From Tuctoria greenei (lineage: Eukaryota > Streptophyta > Magnoliopsida > Poales > Poaceae): a stretch of 64,000 nucleotides of DNA. The notes beneath the pieces were generated by a model. It was not told the origin of the DNA, ran no database searches, and saw only the letters and a list, made by a program, of their open reading frames with translations. A program made the position numbers and the translations under genes. Shown piece by piece: positions 1-12,900 of the stretch. Location of the stretch: NCBI GenBank assembly GCA_036927565.1, contig JAYESD010000001.1, positions 75,349,751 to 75,413,750 of the forward strand. Direction: 5' to 3'. How positions within the stretch are numbered: position 1 is the first letter of the stretch; each line of letters opens with the position of its first letter.

Positions 1-2166
1 ACACCATTGCCGTCTTCATCATGTTAATCATCTCAACATATAATGCATGATTCTTGCTTTTACCTCACATTATTAGTAGCAAACTGAAGACAACAAAACA
101 ATATGTCATCCCTATCAAGTACAAAGGATAATGGCAACATGGAAGTGGAATCACACACTCTCAAGCATCTTACAACACTCTTACAAGTGTTCTTACCGAC
201 ACTGCAGGTGGCAAACGGTGGCCGATATGAAGAAACCAATGAAGTGTTAGATGATTGCAAAGGTATATCGATTCTACTCAAGAGTAAAGTGTAGCTTAGA
301 TGGCACTTTATATGTAGCAAGTAATAGAAACAATGCAATAAGATAGTAAAGTTGAATAAGTGTCCAAAGTACTTGTCAAAGTTGCTGGACTAAATGTGTT
401 CCTAGTAGTTCAAGCTAGCAAGACATGAGACAAAACTAGATGACACAAAGAATGCAAGGACTTCTGTTTTTTTTGTTTTTTTTTCTCATTTTTTGTGTGG
501 CTTTTGTTTATTGTTTTGCACTTGTCTTTTTCTTTTTTATTCTTTTTTCAGAATGTGCTGCAAACGAAGAAGACAATGAAAAGCAATCAAAGATATCTCG
601 TGGGTCCATCACAGATTTTTTGCTCAATCGTCCAAGGAGAAATAGGCATACATAGACTCCCCAAAAAGAAACCTTATAATATAAAGATTGTAGATATATA
701 TCTCTTATTTAATTTCAATATATGGAAGAAATATTTTGGACAAGAACAATAGGAGATATTGCCCCCAAAGCACAGACTGTTCAGAAATTCTTGGTCGGGA
801 ACAGATTTAGATCTAATGCACTTTTGACCATGATAATTTCCTTTTATGGAAAACCTATGAATATGGAAGTTGTAGAGCACTTCCTAAGATTTCTAGAAAT
901 TTTAAGAACACCAAAATCTGAGTTTGTATAAGAGAGATATGATGAAAATACCGAACTAGACAAAGATTAATCTAATCTGGACGTGATGACGTGATTCAAA
1001 AGGATGAATTACACAATGCAAAACTCAGACTAAGACCAAAAAAACAAGAAATATGACTCAACAACAGACACAAACTCAACAAAATCAAACTGTAAACGAA
1101 AGTTGTAAAGGCTCAATGGTGGTTTGGACAAAGTAATGAACAGATCTACTAAACTGCAAGTTTTTTTGTGGCTTTTTTGTGGACTCTAGGTATGAAAAAC
1201 AAAACTAATGTAATGGATAGATGAATTACCTAACAGGAAACTTGGAAATCTAATACCAAGTGATAAGAAAAGTTTAGGCTCGATCTTCCGAAAGGTAATA
1301 GATAAGTCGATTGATGTGGAGATCTCGACGTTGATGATCCGAGGCTCTTGAGTAGAACACGAACAGCCCCTGCAATCACTATACCACCGCTACGTTGGTT
1401 ATCAACCATGCTTCACACAATTGACCTTGCCAAGAAGGCTAATCCCTGCAAGTGCAACCAAGAACACAAGCAAGAACATAGAATACACGATCTGGAATCG
1501 CGAAGTTGGGGTTTCACAAACCGTAGAACGGTGATATTATTGATCTAAGCAAAACCCAATTGTTTATGGCGTCTAATATGGAGTATATATAGGTGGGAGC
1601 ACGTAAAAGGGGGTGTTGGGGTCCTTACCTAACCCTAAGATACGAAAACAATGGACTTAGACTTGATACAAGGCCCAATGGCCCAATACGGTGGCGTAGC
1701 ACCATGACAGATTCTGAACTTGATTTTGTTTCGACGATTCCCGTCGACTCCGAAGAAATTTTGACATGGTACCAGCTCAATTGGAAAGGTTATCCTGTCC
1801 CCTTCCCGTGCATATGTAGAATGTCCAAAACGGAGTTCGTATGCATCCTGTGCATCCGTTTTAGTGTGTACTGCTCCTGGACTCCGAGTTGGACACGATT
1901 TTGAGTTGGGGTCGGTTTCCATCATCTTTGAACGTATCCTCTGGTCCTCCACGCCCCTAAATCTTCCTCCAATTACTTATTTAACTTCTCTATAGATCCT
2001 AATCACAATTAAGTCATTAGGTAGCAATCTATTCAAAAAAATATATAAGGAAACATATAAGAACGAGCTCACCTCTGAAATTAATTGGTGTGTGTGAATC
2101 CTATTGATTTCATCTTGTATGTTGAATGGAGTGTTGTGTATATGCATAGGAGTGATGTCCTCATCA
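1..2166 (-). mobile_element. Ty3/Gypsy-type LTR retrotransposon, 5' portion (copy A)
   Basis: This is the 5' end of a minus-strand LTR retrotransposon; the rest lies left of the window. A 906-bp LTR (1261-2166) is followed on the minus strand by a primer-binding-site-like CTTGGTATTAG (1250-1260) and about 1.25 kb of non-coding leader and gag sequence without a usable reading frame. The same arrangement recurs at 27890-30394, where a gag fragment is readable and the PBS is the more canonical TGGTATCAGA. Identity of the two copies shows that this insertion predates the segmental duplication. The Gypsy assignment rests on the gag fragment of copy B. Confidence 0.6.
1261..2166 (-). repeat. LTR of outer gypsy element (copy A)
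   Basis: The boundaries are inferred from the terminal inverted repeat TGATAAG at 1261 and its partner CTCATCA ending at 2166 (CTTATCA in copy B), and from the adjacent PBS-like sequence. Its counterpart is 29490-30394. The second LTR of this element is not in the window, so the ends are inferred rather than proven. Short reading frames inside (1593-1904 plus, 1635-1952 minus) recur in copy B but resemble no known protein. Confidence 0.6.
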
Positions 2167-2189
2167 CTAGTCAACAACTTTAATTCTAT

Positions 2190-2420
2190 AAGGTCATCGG
2201 CCTACCAGTGTAGCGGACGCTTATAAGTCCTTGACTGTCAGCCTTACAATATAGCTGCCTCGTTTACCTCTTAAGGCCATCAGCCCGGTGACATGGCCGT
2301 CAGCTTTAAGGTATTAAGGCCGTCGGCCAAGGGCAAAACTGATGTCTTTAATGGACATAAGACTGTCGGTTTTTGCCTAACCGAGGTCCATAGTCACCCT
2401 TTTTTTTAAACAGCGGCTAC
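2190..2420. repeat. CACTA subterminal repeats (3' side, copy A)
   Basis: Direct and inverted copies of a GTCGGCC/GGCCGTC core recur through this stretch, each next to AAGG or TTAA-type spacers. Such clusters are typical of the subterminal transposase-binding regions of CACTA elements. The copy B equivalent is about 30420-30650 and preserves the cores slightly better. Confidence 0.55.
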
Positions 2421-2663
2421 TTTGGCTACCTCCCCAGGTGGGAAGCCACCAGTGCAAATGCACACACCAGATAATCGCAACATATATAGTTCACATTTCA
2501 CAACATATGTTCACCACATATAACGAATTTCAATCATCCACATAGTTCAGCACACATAGTTCAGCATAGCTGTCAGTTAACATGTCATGAATAAGTCTAA
2601 GTTCATGCAAGTTAAAATTCACAAACTCTGAAAGAAAATACAATACAAACGATATTGAGAAGC

Positions 2664-2918
2664 TCAATTGTCCATGTTGTTGTTCGAATCTCCACCACTC
2701 GTACCTCCTTCGTTCAAATTTAGAAAATCATCGCAAGCTTGAGGCATTACATGACCGCAACCTTGCGAGAAACATTTACAAGTTAAACTTTTCATTTATA
2801 CTTATAATTCACATGTCTCAATCTCTCTAAATTCACTGGTGACTTATGTAATACAAAACTCACATATGCAACTACACTATGTCTACAATTGTCACACTTG
2901 TGTGTGTGTGTGTGTGTT

Positions 2919-2975
<57 letters not shown>

Positions 2976-5575
2976 TCAAATGTATTACCAACTATGAATT
3001 TGAGTCAAAGTCGCTACGTATTATTCAAATGAACCTATGTTTTCATGAGAGCAAAGATTTAGAAATCATACCACTGCAGAAGGAGGTGTTGATGGTTAAG
3101 ACTGCCATGGAGCGAACGGCAACGGTGGGAGAACACATGGATAAGGTTGCAATCCAGATGCTAGCATCGACATGAATCCCTGAGGTTGTGGAGTGTATGC
3201 TTGACCACTCTCGGAACCGTGTGACACATGATTATGATTTTGTATTTTAAATCAAATTAATAAGACATGTAGTTATACCTATGACGAGGAGCCAACATGG
3301 TGTCCTAGCTGCATCTGACGAGGCACATCGAACTGCGATCCAAAGCCACCTTGAGGGAAGAACCGCATAAAATAAAGATATGCAGTTAATGATTTTAACA
3401 CACATATGGAAGGAGTATACTATTTTATCAAAACAGACAAATGTAATTGTGACATCATGTCACATTGAGATTGTTGTGGCATACCGAAATGAGAATTTCC
3501 GTTACTTAAAAATTGCATCAGTAAATTATTTGCGAGATCTTAAGTATAACCATTTTTAAATCGAATAAATTGTTTAATTGATAAGATTGCATGATACCTA
3601 TGCCATATACAGATATTGCATCCATTGCTGCAGCATCTGCATCTCCGTCTGGGTGCGTCTAAATTCTTCTCTTAATTCATCTGCCTCCGCAGTAGAACGG
3701 CAGCGACTAGAACTGGCACAGGAGGACGGTCGTCGTCTAACTTAAGTCTCGCGCTCCACATACCCGTCCCCCGACCCAAGTCTACAAAGAACATAAGTGT
3801 GAAGAATCGACAGTTGTTAACTTATAAACCATCATTATCTTTGCACATACCTTCCATGTGGTACACCTCCGCCGGCTTCGTACGCTGCACCCACATCCAA
3901 CGACGCTCTTATGAAATCCACACCATCTCCATGAGCATTTCTAAAACAATCAAAATATTTTGTTGTGAGAATAGATTGAGTTCACAAATATATGTAATAA
4001 AAGATAAGTTGACTTTCATGAATAGACGTAACAAGCACTCAACATACGTACCACTTTTTGTATTGTCGTCTCGTCACATAACTGCTCCGGGCACTCTAGA
4101 TCTGTGCCTCTGTGCCCCTTGAGGTAAACCTCAAAAAAAGTAGGAGTGACACTGATTTTAGCTTCCTGCAATACCAAAATATAATAGTTCAATCAATACA
4201 ATTTTTTGAAACAATCTAAAAATGATTGTAATAGCTGATACCATTGTTTGTGTCATATGCACATGTCTATCTGCCCCATAGCGTTGTATTCCAGGCTTGC
4301 TCTTCCGGTTCCTCCGGTTTCTCTTTGAAATCTTTTTGAACTCTTTCGACACTCATTATTTGCACAACCATTCCCGAGTTGACATATCTATACATATCCA
4401 ATCCACACTGATATCTAAGTACACATGCTTCTTTAGGTAAATTTTAGCTGCTTGCTTGTTTGTCATGTGCTGAAACAGCTGATCTTGTAATACAGGGTCA
4501 CAACCTTGATCCGTGCATCAGAGAAGGTGTCCTTCGTAAATTTTTTTGTTGATGTCTCAAAAACGGCTCTCCCATATGCTCCACACACACCTTCCTCCAA
4601 GCAAAACAAACCATGCATAGAAAAAACAATTAATATCAACCAAATAAGATGCAACATAATTGAGACAGTTAAAACAAACTCACCCAAAATATCTACCAAA
4701 CTTTGTCCTGACAAGTACCCGCGATGTTATATGATTTCAGGGCATGTGATCCCAATTATGCGCGGCAATTAGTTGACCGTCCGCTAGAACCATCCCCGGG
4801 AAGCAAAACCAAATGACATTTCCCAACTCCGTGTTAACACGTCATCGATGCTCTTTGCCATCCCAACAAGGCTCGATCAAGCACCTAGTACCCTTCGGCC
4901 TTATAATCGGCCACTCATCCAAGCTTCTACTTGGATTACATAACAGGTGCATCCGCAGCCTGTATAAATAACATTAGATAGTTTAAAATAAAACCATTAT
5001 AAAAGATAGCTTATCAAATAATCTGAAAAGAGCACCTGTAGTGGCATCGATCGGTCTGCCCCTGTCTCGCCATAGCTAACTCAGCCATTCTTGCCAACCT
5101 TGCATATCGATCTTGATCATCTTCCTCTTTGCCGCTATCTTGATCACCCTCAGGACCACCATTAGCACCCTCAAGACCACCTTCACCACCCTCACCAACC
5201 TCAAAACCACCCTCAGAGGATGACCCAAAGGACTGCTCCGTCGTGCCTGCTCCTGAGTCTCCTCACGGGTCCCGAGCCTCCTGAGCCTCCTTCGGGTACA
5301 ACCTGTCCTGAACCTCTCTAACTTGTGTGGAACTCAAACCTCGTGCTAGCTGGCTCGATGCCGGCTCTATCACACACCCAAGGAGCTCCTCTGTCTCTCT
5401 GCACTCACGATGGTGTCCTGCAAATGCAAATAAACATGTAAAAAATAATAAATAGCTGATTATGACATTGAAATGTATATAAAAAATTACCTAAAACATG
5501 GATGTGTGATCCAAACCACTACTGGGCTGAGACGTGGAGGAAGAAGTACCAATGCGCTTCTTCCCCTTTTAAATG
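2664..5575 (-). pseudogene. TNPA-like (Transposase_24-type) CACTA accessory gene, copy A, degenerate
   Basis: The gene lies downstream of the TNPD fragment on the same strand, as is usual for grass CACTA elements. Its 5' exon (about 5575-5497) encodes a Ser/Thr-rich KKR-starting segment ending at a GT donor. Later pieces include an acidic Glu/Gly-rich region (about 5240-5090), a Trp-containing stretch (about 4880-4700), a basic K-R-N-R-x-K-S motif followed by a His-rich segment (about 4340-4250), and a C-terminus with Gly-Ser-Asn repeats ending at a stop at 2664-2666. Stops and frameshifts break it, so it cannot be translated as one protein. The basic/His block resembles the conserved part of plant Ptta/En/Spm accessory transposases; this is by pattern only. 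Confidence 0.5.
2897..2973. repeat. (GT)n microsatellite
   Basis: A nearly pure GT dinucleotide tract is interrupted only by two TTT triplets. The homologous site in copy B (31126-31230) is a shorter GT tract followed by a long (TA)n run, so the locus has changed composition since the duplication. Confidence 0.9.
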
Positions 5576-5711
5576 ATTTAACATGTTCATTTGCATAAAT
5601 TTCAAAATAATGATTAGTATACGAGAATATAAGAAAATAAACAATAAATGGTAAATACTAGAACATGTTCAAAATAAGAATTAGAATCTCAAAGAATGCG
5701 TACAATGAGAA

Positions 5712-7179
5712 TTAAAAATCATTAGCATTAGAATCTGCTTCTGCCACACGTGCATGAAGATGTTCACGTCTCTCTTCTTCTTCCATCTCTTCTTAAACTC
5801 TTGTCCTTCACTCTCTTGCTCAAATCTCTCTTGTTCTTCAGCAATTCTTTTTTGCTTTTCAATAGTCCTTTGTGACGAAGACGTTTTCTCGAATGGCCAG
5901 CTTGTTCTTTAGGCATTAACTCTAGAGTAGCACTAGCTATTTCTGCAAGTCATGTCCCACAAGATATCCTAAAATCTTCTACTTCCTCGATATCATCTTG
6001 ATAGACACCACAATCATCATCTTCTCGAGTCTTTATGTACTCATCATAATGACGAGGGTGCACCTCACAGTTAACTTTATATACAACTCACCAATTTTTC
6101 AAACTTGGGTGAGGATAACTTAAATAGTACACTTATTCCACTTGATGCGCAAGTACATTGTTGTTATAGGATGTATACCACAAGTTGTGCTTGCCCTCCA
6201 CCATTCCAAAATCATCCACTTGCATGCCCAATGTTGGGTCAAACCATTGAAAGTTGAAAAACACCAACTTCAATTCTTTCGGACCACAAAATGTATACTC
6301 AATTATTTTCTGAAGAACACCATAGTATTCATTCACTTCTCCACTTCCCTCTACAGCCATTGAACACACTCCACTATTTGATGTGGATGCAAGTGGACGG
6401 TTTTCTTCTAAACTTGCCGTTTAAAAACGGTATCTGTTGATATCTTATCGATTAAATTCCCTTGCTTTTAATTGACCATGCGACATTTCTCGCAAGTCAT
6501 CGGAGATGTTGACATCCTTCACATACTATATATACAATAATATACAAAGTTATCATCTTATGACAAACATATGAACTATGATTGAAGAAAAAGAACGGAT
6601 AGAAAAAATACATGTCCATGGAATCAGTTCACGAAGTTTGGGCCACCTTTCAGGCCATGCTGACGTAGATTATCCAATTGACTTTGTGTTGGTCTTCAAG
6701 AAGATGTCCAATACAGATTGGCAAACACTTCGAAATATTGTAACACCTCTTCAAAGTTGAAAAACATGTAAAGCATGGTGTAGTTCCTCTCTTGCTCCGA
6801 AATATAATGAGAAGTGTCAATCCCAACACCTTTACCTTTCCAATGAAAAATCTTAAGCTGAGATGTAGGTTGCTCTTTCTACACCATGATATCGTGTTGT
6901 ATATGAATTTACATTGTTGGCACGTGAGAAATATTTGCTAGATAAGTTTGTAATCTCTTTAGCTGCAAATGCCTCTACAATACACCCCTCAACTCTTTCC
7001 TTGTTGTGCATTGTAGCTCTAAGTTTTTTCAATTCTCTTTCTTAACTATACATCCACCTAAACTGTGCAGGTCCTGCTACCAAAGCTTCATAAGGCAAAT
7101 GCACCAGCAAATGTTGCATAACATTCATAAATCTAGGCAGAAAGACTTTTTCCATCTAACACACAAGCGCAACTATTTC
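5712..7179 (-). pseudogene. TNPD-type CACTA transposase, C-terminal part (DUF4218 end, DUF4216), copy A
   Basis: The minus strand encodes, from high to low coordinate, the end of a DUF4218 region (about 7179-6990), a DUF4216 region (about 6375-6060; conserved Tyr-Gly-Val near the start, Trp-Phe-Asp, Val-Asp-Asp-Phe-Gly and a terminal His-Gln-Val) and a charged C-terminal tail ending with Asp-rich residues at a stop at 5712-5714. The frame is broken several times. The Tekay element inserted within DUF4218 at 7179/17665 separates it from 17665-17945. It is a dead transposase fragment. The family assignment is firm because the younger CACTA at 36134-45179 carries the same domains in better condition. 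Confidence 0.6.
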
Positions 7180-9998
7180 TGTGATGCCCGTTTCCGAAAA
7201 ATGAACCAAGCTAACGCATATGTGTGCCCAGGATGTTCATCACACATACACGAGTGCAATCACAAATGATATACAGAAAATTACCATAGAACAAGATTAA
7301 TTAACCAAATTTTATTACACAAACCATAATATCCTCGAATACAATCTCTAATGAATATTTATGGCAAGTTCAACTAATGCAGTGGAATTAAACTAATTAA
7401 GAAAACTAAACAGCTAGGCAGCATAAGCAATAGGGTATAGCGCAGCTCCAATAACACCACAGGCAAAGCTGACGGTAGACACGGCCTATGACTCCGCATT
7501 ATCACCATTAAACTCCCAATCCTGACCTGCAACTGTTGGGGGGGAATTGCAAGAGTGAGTACATGTCGTACTCAGCAAGTGTGGAAAGTATGACATGTGG
7601 CTTATTCAAATGACGACAATAATAATGGCAAAGTGCTAAAAAGTACATTAAAACATTTGAAAAGCAATATATTATATGTATGTGAAGTAAACCCATCATA
7701 ATCATAAGTAATATCATAATACCAATCTGAATTCACAACTATCATCAATAATTCCAGATTGACCATTTCCAATAGCCATATTCAATACCAGAAATTAAAT
7801 CCATAACCATCCATAATCATTACCGAACCATAACCATCCCAAATTCCAATTTTCCTCTAATCATGAAAGTTGTCCAGGTGCTCATAACCGGGAGCACGGC
7901 TATCATGATAGTTTTATTTAACTCTGCAGAGTTTGTACCTCTTTACCCACGTGTTTGTGATTTCATCACCCGTCGGCGACTAAAGAACCTCCCTTATGCC
8001 AATTACACTTCCTTTGATGTATGGCCAAGAGATCACAAAATAGCCTTTACAAAGGGATTACTAGCCTATTTAGACCCCACTGAGGTTTCACTGGTGGCGA
8101 TGCCTCCAACTGAGCACATCTTCAACCAAGGGCCCCCTCTTGAGCCATTCGGATCCTAGGGTAGTACCACAAATCATCAACAAACCCAATCCAACTACCC
8201 CTTCCCCAAGTATCCACAATGGTCCAAACAGCACTAGCAAAGCCCTAATTAATCAGCTACGCCGCACCCATACTTGGCCTCGTGGTGGCACTGTAGTCCT
8301 GGCCTATTCTCGCATGAACCGGTCCTTAAATATAAAGCAAGCAAACCACCATAACATCCAACCCATCCACATACCAGGCTTGCTTAGATCACCCATTACC
8401 ATATCATATTTAACCAATTCATGTTAACCATAATCTCATCAATGCATAATTAAGTTGAGTGGTATAGTTATTTACCATCCCAGTTGATTAAGCGAAGCAA
8501 AAAGTAAAAAGTACATTCCGACTCTCTACCATAATTCCAGGTGACAAGGGTGGTTAAACAATTCTAGTAAACTTCCTATCATAGGATTCCCATCAAATTT
8601 GACACAAGCATGCAATTTTGCAAACAAAACATTTATTTTAAAATAAGATCAATATGTTTCAAGGACACTTGCCTTGCTCTTGCGGTTGATTAGGGTCAAT
8701 TTCTTCAAACTATTGATGCTGCAGATCCTCCGGGGCACTCTCTAGCGCAAATCTGTCTAATCCACACAATAAACATACAAGACAAGAAACACAATCAAAG
8801 AGTGCACAAATATTACTCAATATGTCATGACATGCATGATTGATGCAAATGCAAGGTAGAACTTGTTAATAGATTGCTTTTAATGATCACTAACTAGTTC
8901 TAATAGCTTCTAACAAGTTTATACAGGTTTGGATTCGATTAGATCAAATTTTAGAATTAATTCAACCCAATTTAACCAGGAAGATCGGACTAGTCCGCTA
9001 GGGACTGGACAAGTCCGCACTCCACGAGATCAGCAGATTAGGGTTTTCTAGATCGACGTGAATTCGGAGATTAGGGGTTGAATTCTCGTAAGGAAAAGAT
9101 AATAGAAGGTATACCAGGTGTTTAGAATTCCAATGAATCAAGAAACTTGGAGGTAACACTTGGATCTTGGTGATCTAGGGTTGGTGATGAACTTGGAGAT
9201 GAATTGGTGGTGAAGAACGAAACTTGGTGGAGATCTTGATCCTCTTTCGTTTCCTCTTCTTCTTCTTCTTGCTTGGGATCTTTTCCTCCCTCCTTGATGG
9301 TGGATCCCCACGAACTAGGGTTTGGGTGGGTGGAAAAGTGGCAAATAGATGTCAATCCAAGGGGTGAGCCTGTTTATATAGAGGTGGAGGCTAGGGTTAG
9401 ATGGATTTCGAGTTTGGGATGAGTAGAGGCTGGTTTAGAGTCCCACATGGGCTCTAAAAGAGTTAGGCACGACATCCCTAGGCCCACTTAATGTGAAACC
9501 CAGGAAACAAGTCGTAAAACAAAAGATCAACTCGGAGTCACGAAATATCGGACAAGTCCGGAAAGGACCGGACTAGTCCGAAGTCGTCCAGAGAGAAAAT
9601 CGGACAAGTCTGGCCTAAGATCGGACAAGTCTGAATTTAAACAGAGAGGAAAACGGACAAGTCCGCTGGAACACCGGACTAGTCCAGAAAAGTCCAAGGA
9701 CTTAGCAATTTTTCAAGGATTCATGGAATATCAGACTAGTCCGCACAAAATCAGACAAGTCCGAAAGTTTCCAGGGCCAAATTCGGACTAGTCCGCAGCA
9801 AAAACGGACAAGTCCGTTTTTAGTCAGAGAGAAATCAGACTAGTCCTCAATAAAATCGGACTAGTCCGCACTTTCCTACGTTTTAAGTGTGGTTTTGTTC
9901 CAAATCAATTTTAAACTTGTTCCTCTTGTTGTGGGTTAATGTTAAACATGTATATGAGTGTATGTACGGCATGATGCATGAAAATTAGGGTGTTACCA
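7180..9998 (-). repeat. 3' LTR of Tekay-like element
   Basis: This is the left-hand LTR, which is 3' in the element's orientation. It matches 14829-17664 along its whole length with a low percentage of substitutions. It is a little shorter because the right LTR has a tandem duplication of about 22 bp near 17545-17585. A one-base difference (TTACCA instead of TTACA) is seen at its inner edge. It carries the same TATA box (about 9375-9381) and palindrome array (9549-9868). Confidence 0.88.
9549..9868. repeat. Array of CGGACWAGTCCG palindromes in LTR U3 (left LTR)
   Basis: Twelve exact or near-exact copies of the 12-mer CGGAC(A/T)AGTCCG lie in 320 bp, and two more lie about 550 bp away (8985-9017). 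The CTAG version is a perfect palindrome. They are spaced irregularly by 15-40 bp. In the element's orientation the array lies in U3, upstream of the TATA box. The array is conserved at 17195-17515. Confidence 0.9.
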
Positions 9999-12900
9999 AC
10001 CTACCCCCCTTAAAATGAATCTCGCCCTCGAGATTCGATGCAGAAGAGAATAGATAGGGAAGTCGTTCTTGAGATCATCTTCTAGCTCCCAAGTTGCTTC
10101 TTTTTCTGTGTGGTGCTTCCATTGAACCTTACACCATCTAATAACCTTGTTCCTTGTGACTCTCTCCTTGGTTTCCATGATTTTGACCGGTCGTTCAGCA
10201 TAAGTCAAATCTTCCTCTAATTCCAATTCTTCCATTGGCACTTGTTCTTCCGGTACTCTCAAGCACTTCTTGAGCTGGGAAACATGAAAGACATCATGTA
10301 CGTCTGAAAGATGAGCTGGCATCTCCAACTTATACGCTACTTCTCCTCTTTTGTCCAAAATCTTGAATGGTCCTATATAACGAGGTGCGAGCTTGCCTCT
10401 TATGTTAAACCTCTTATGACCTCTCATTGGTGACACCTTGAGGTAAACGAAATCTCCCACTTCAAAGGCTAGTTTCCTTCTTCTATTATCCGCATAGCCT
10501 TTTTGCCTTGATTGGGCAGCCCTCAAGTTTTCACGAATTATTTGGACTTGCTTTTCAGCTTCTTGCAACACATCCGGACCAAATACTTGAGTTTCTCCTG
10601 CCTCATTCCAGAATAAAGGTGTCCTACACTTCCTCCCATAAAGCGCTTCATACGGTGACATTTTCAAGCTTGCTTGGTAACTATTGTTGTATGAAAATTC
10701 CGCATATGGCAAGATTTTGTCCCAATTTTTCCCATCCTTTAAAGCACAAGCTCTTAACATGTCCTCTAAAATTTGATTGGTCCTCTCGGTTTGTCCATCC
10801 GTTTGAGGATGATATGCTGACCTAAAATTCAACCTCGTTCCCAAAGCTTCACTCAATTTTTGCGAAAATCTGGAGGTAAATTGAGAACCTCTATCTGACA
10901 CGATCTTCTTCGGGACTCCGTGTCGACACACAATATGCTCCATGTATATTTCGGCCAATCGTGCAGCTGTATATTTGGTCTTCACAGGGACAAAATGAGC
11001 TGACTTGGTTAAGCGATCCACAATTACCCAAATTGAGTCATACCCGGACTGAGTACGTGGTAACCCAACTATGAAGTCCATTCCAATTTCTTCCCACTTC
11101 CATTCCGGAATCTTCAACGGTTGCAATAATCCGGCTGGTCTTTGATGTTCCGCCTTGACTCGTTGGCACACATCACACAATGCTACGTATTCAGCTATGT
11201 CCTTCTTCATGCTATCCCACCAATAGCAAGTCTTCAAGTCTTTGTACATCTTTGTACAACCAGGGTGAATTGAGTAAGGCGAGTCATGTGCCTCCTTTAA
11301 TATTGTCTCCCGAATATGCTTTACCTTAGGCACAACGATTCTCTTTCCAAGCCATAAGGTACCATGTTCATCCTCGTCAAATCTGAATTCTCTCCCTTCT
11401 TTGATCCTTTCCTTGATTTCCTTGATCTCCTCATTTGTGGTTTGTGCCTCTCGAATTTCTTGCTCCTGGGTCGGGTTTAACTCCATCATCTCCATCTCAT
11501 TTACAAATCCGAGGTTCAACCTTTCAAACTCCTTACATAACTCGGATGGTAACTCTCGAACTATGAGTTGATGACTTACTCCCTTTCTACTCAAAGCATC
11601 GGCCACTACATTGGCCTTTCCCGGATGATAGTTGATCCCCAAGTCATAGTCTTTGATGAGCTCCAACCATCTTCGTTGCCTCAAGTTCAGATCCGTTTGT
11701 GTGAAAATATACTTAAAACTCTTATGATCCGTATAAATTTCACACCTATGTCCAAGAATATAGTGCCTCCAAATCTTCAATGCATGTACCACGGCTGCAA
11801 GTTCCAAATCGTGCGTGGGGTAATTCTGCTCATGTTTCTTCAATTGTCTTGATGCATAGGCGACCACTTGACCTTCTTGCATCAATACACATCCAAGTCC
11901 TTGTCTTGATGCGTTGCAATAAATATCAAAACTCTTGCTTACATCTGGCAGTACCAAAACTGGGGTTGTTGTCAACCTCTTCTTCAACTCCTCAAAACTA
12001 TTTTGACAAGCTTGAGTCCATTGGAAAGCCTTTCCCTTCATTAGCAACTCCGTCATAGGCTTGGCTATCTTGGAAAAGTCCTTGATGAATCTACGGTAAT
12101 ATCCAGCCATCCCAAGAAAACTCCTTATTTCCTTGACATTTTGCGGCAGTTCCCACTTCAACACGTCTCTCACTTTTCCGGGGTCAACCGATACTCCCCC
12201 TCCTGAGATGATATGACCCAAAAACGACACCCCCATCAACCAAAACTGACACTTGTTGAATTTGGCATACAATTGATGCTCCCTCAATTTCTGCAACGTA
12301 AGCCTCAAGTGTTCCTCATGTTCCTTCTCATCCTTCGAGTAGATCATAATGTCATCAATAAACACCACAACTAATGTATCCAAGTACTCCATGAAGACCT
12401 TATTCATGAGGTACATAAAGTACGCAGGTGCATTTGTCAATCCGAAAGACATCATGGTGTACTCATAAGATCCATACCGTGTCCTAAAAGTTGTCTTGGA
12501 TATGTCCGACGGTCTAATCTTCATTTGAAAATATCCGGACCTCAAGTCAATCTTAGAGAAGACACAAGCACCCTTCATCTGATCAAACAAGTCTTCTATG
12601 CGCGGCAAGGTGCACTTGTTCTTAATTGTTACCTCGTTGAGAGCTCGATAATCCACACACATCCTTTGGGATCCATCCTTCTTGTCCACGAACAGCACGG
12701 GCGCTCCCCAAGGTGAAGAGCTTGGGCGAATGAAACCCTTCTCTAATTGCTCTTGAATTTGCTTCTTGAGCTCTGCTAATTCCATAGGAGGCATCCTATA
12801 CAGCCTCTTAGCTATAGGTGCAGTTCTAGCTACTAAATCAATAACAAACTCAATGTCTCGATCGTGTGGCATACCTGACAACTCATCTGGAAAAACATCC

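Noticed and set aside
1593..1904. 103-codon plus-strand frame conserved at 29822-30133
   Set aside because: It lies within the LTR of the outer gypsy element and the opposite strand is equally open; conservation reflects the recent duplication.
9549..9868. CRISPR-like array (short palindromic repeats)
   Set aside because: Repeats are 12 bp with irregular spacers, lie inside an LTR and occur identically in the partner LTR of a plant retrotransposon.
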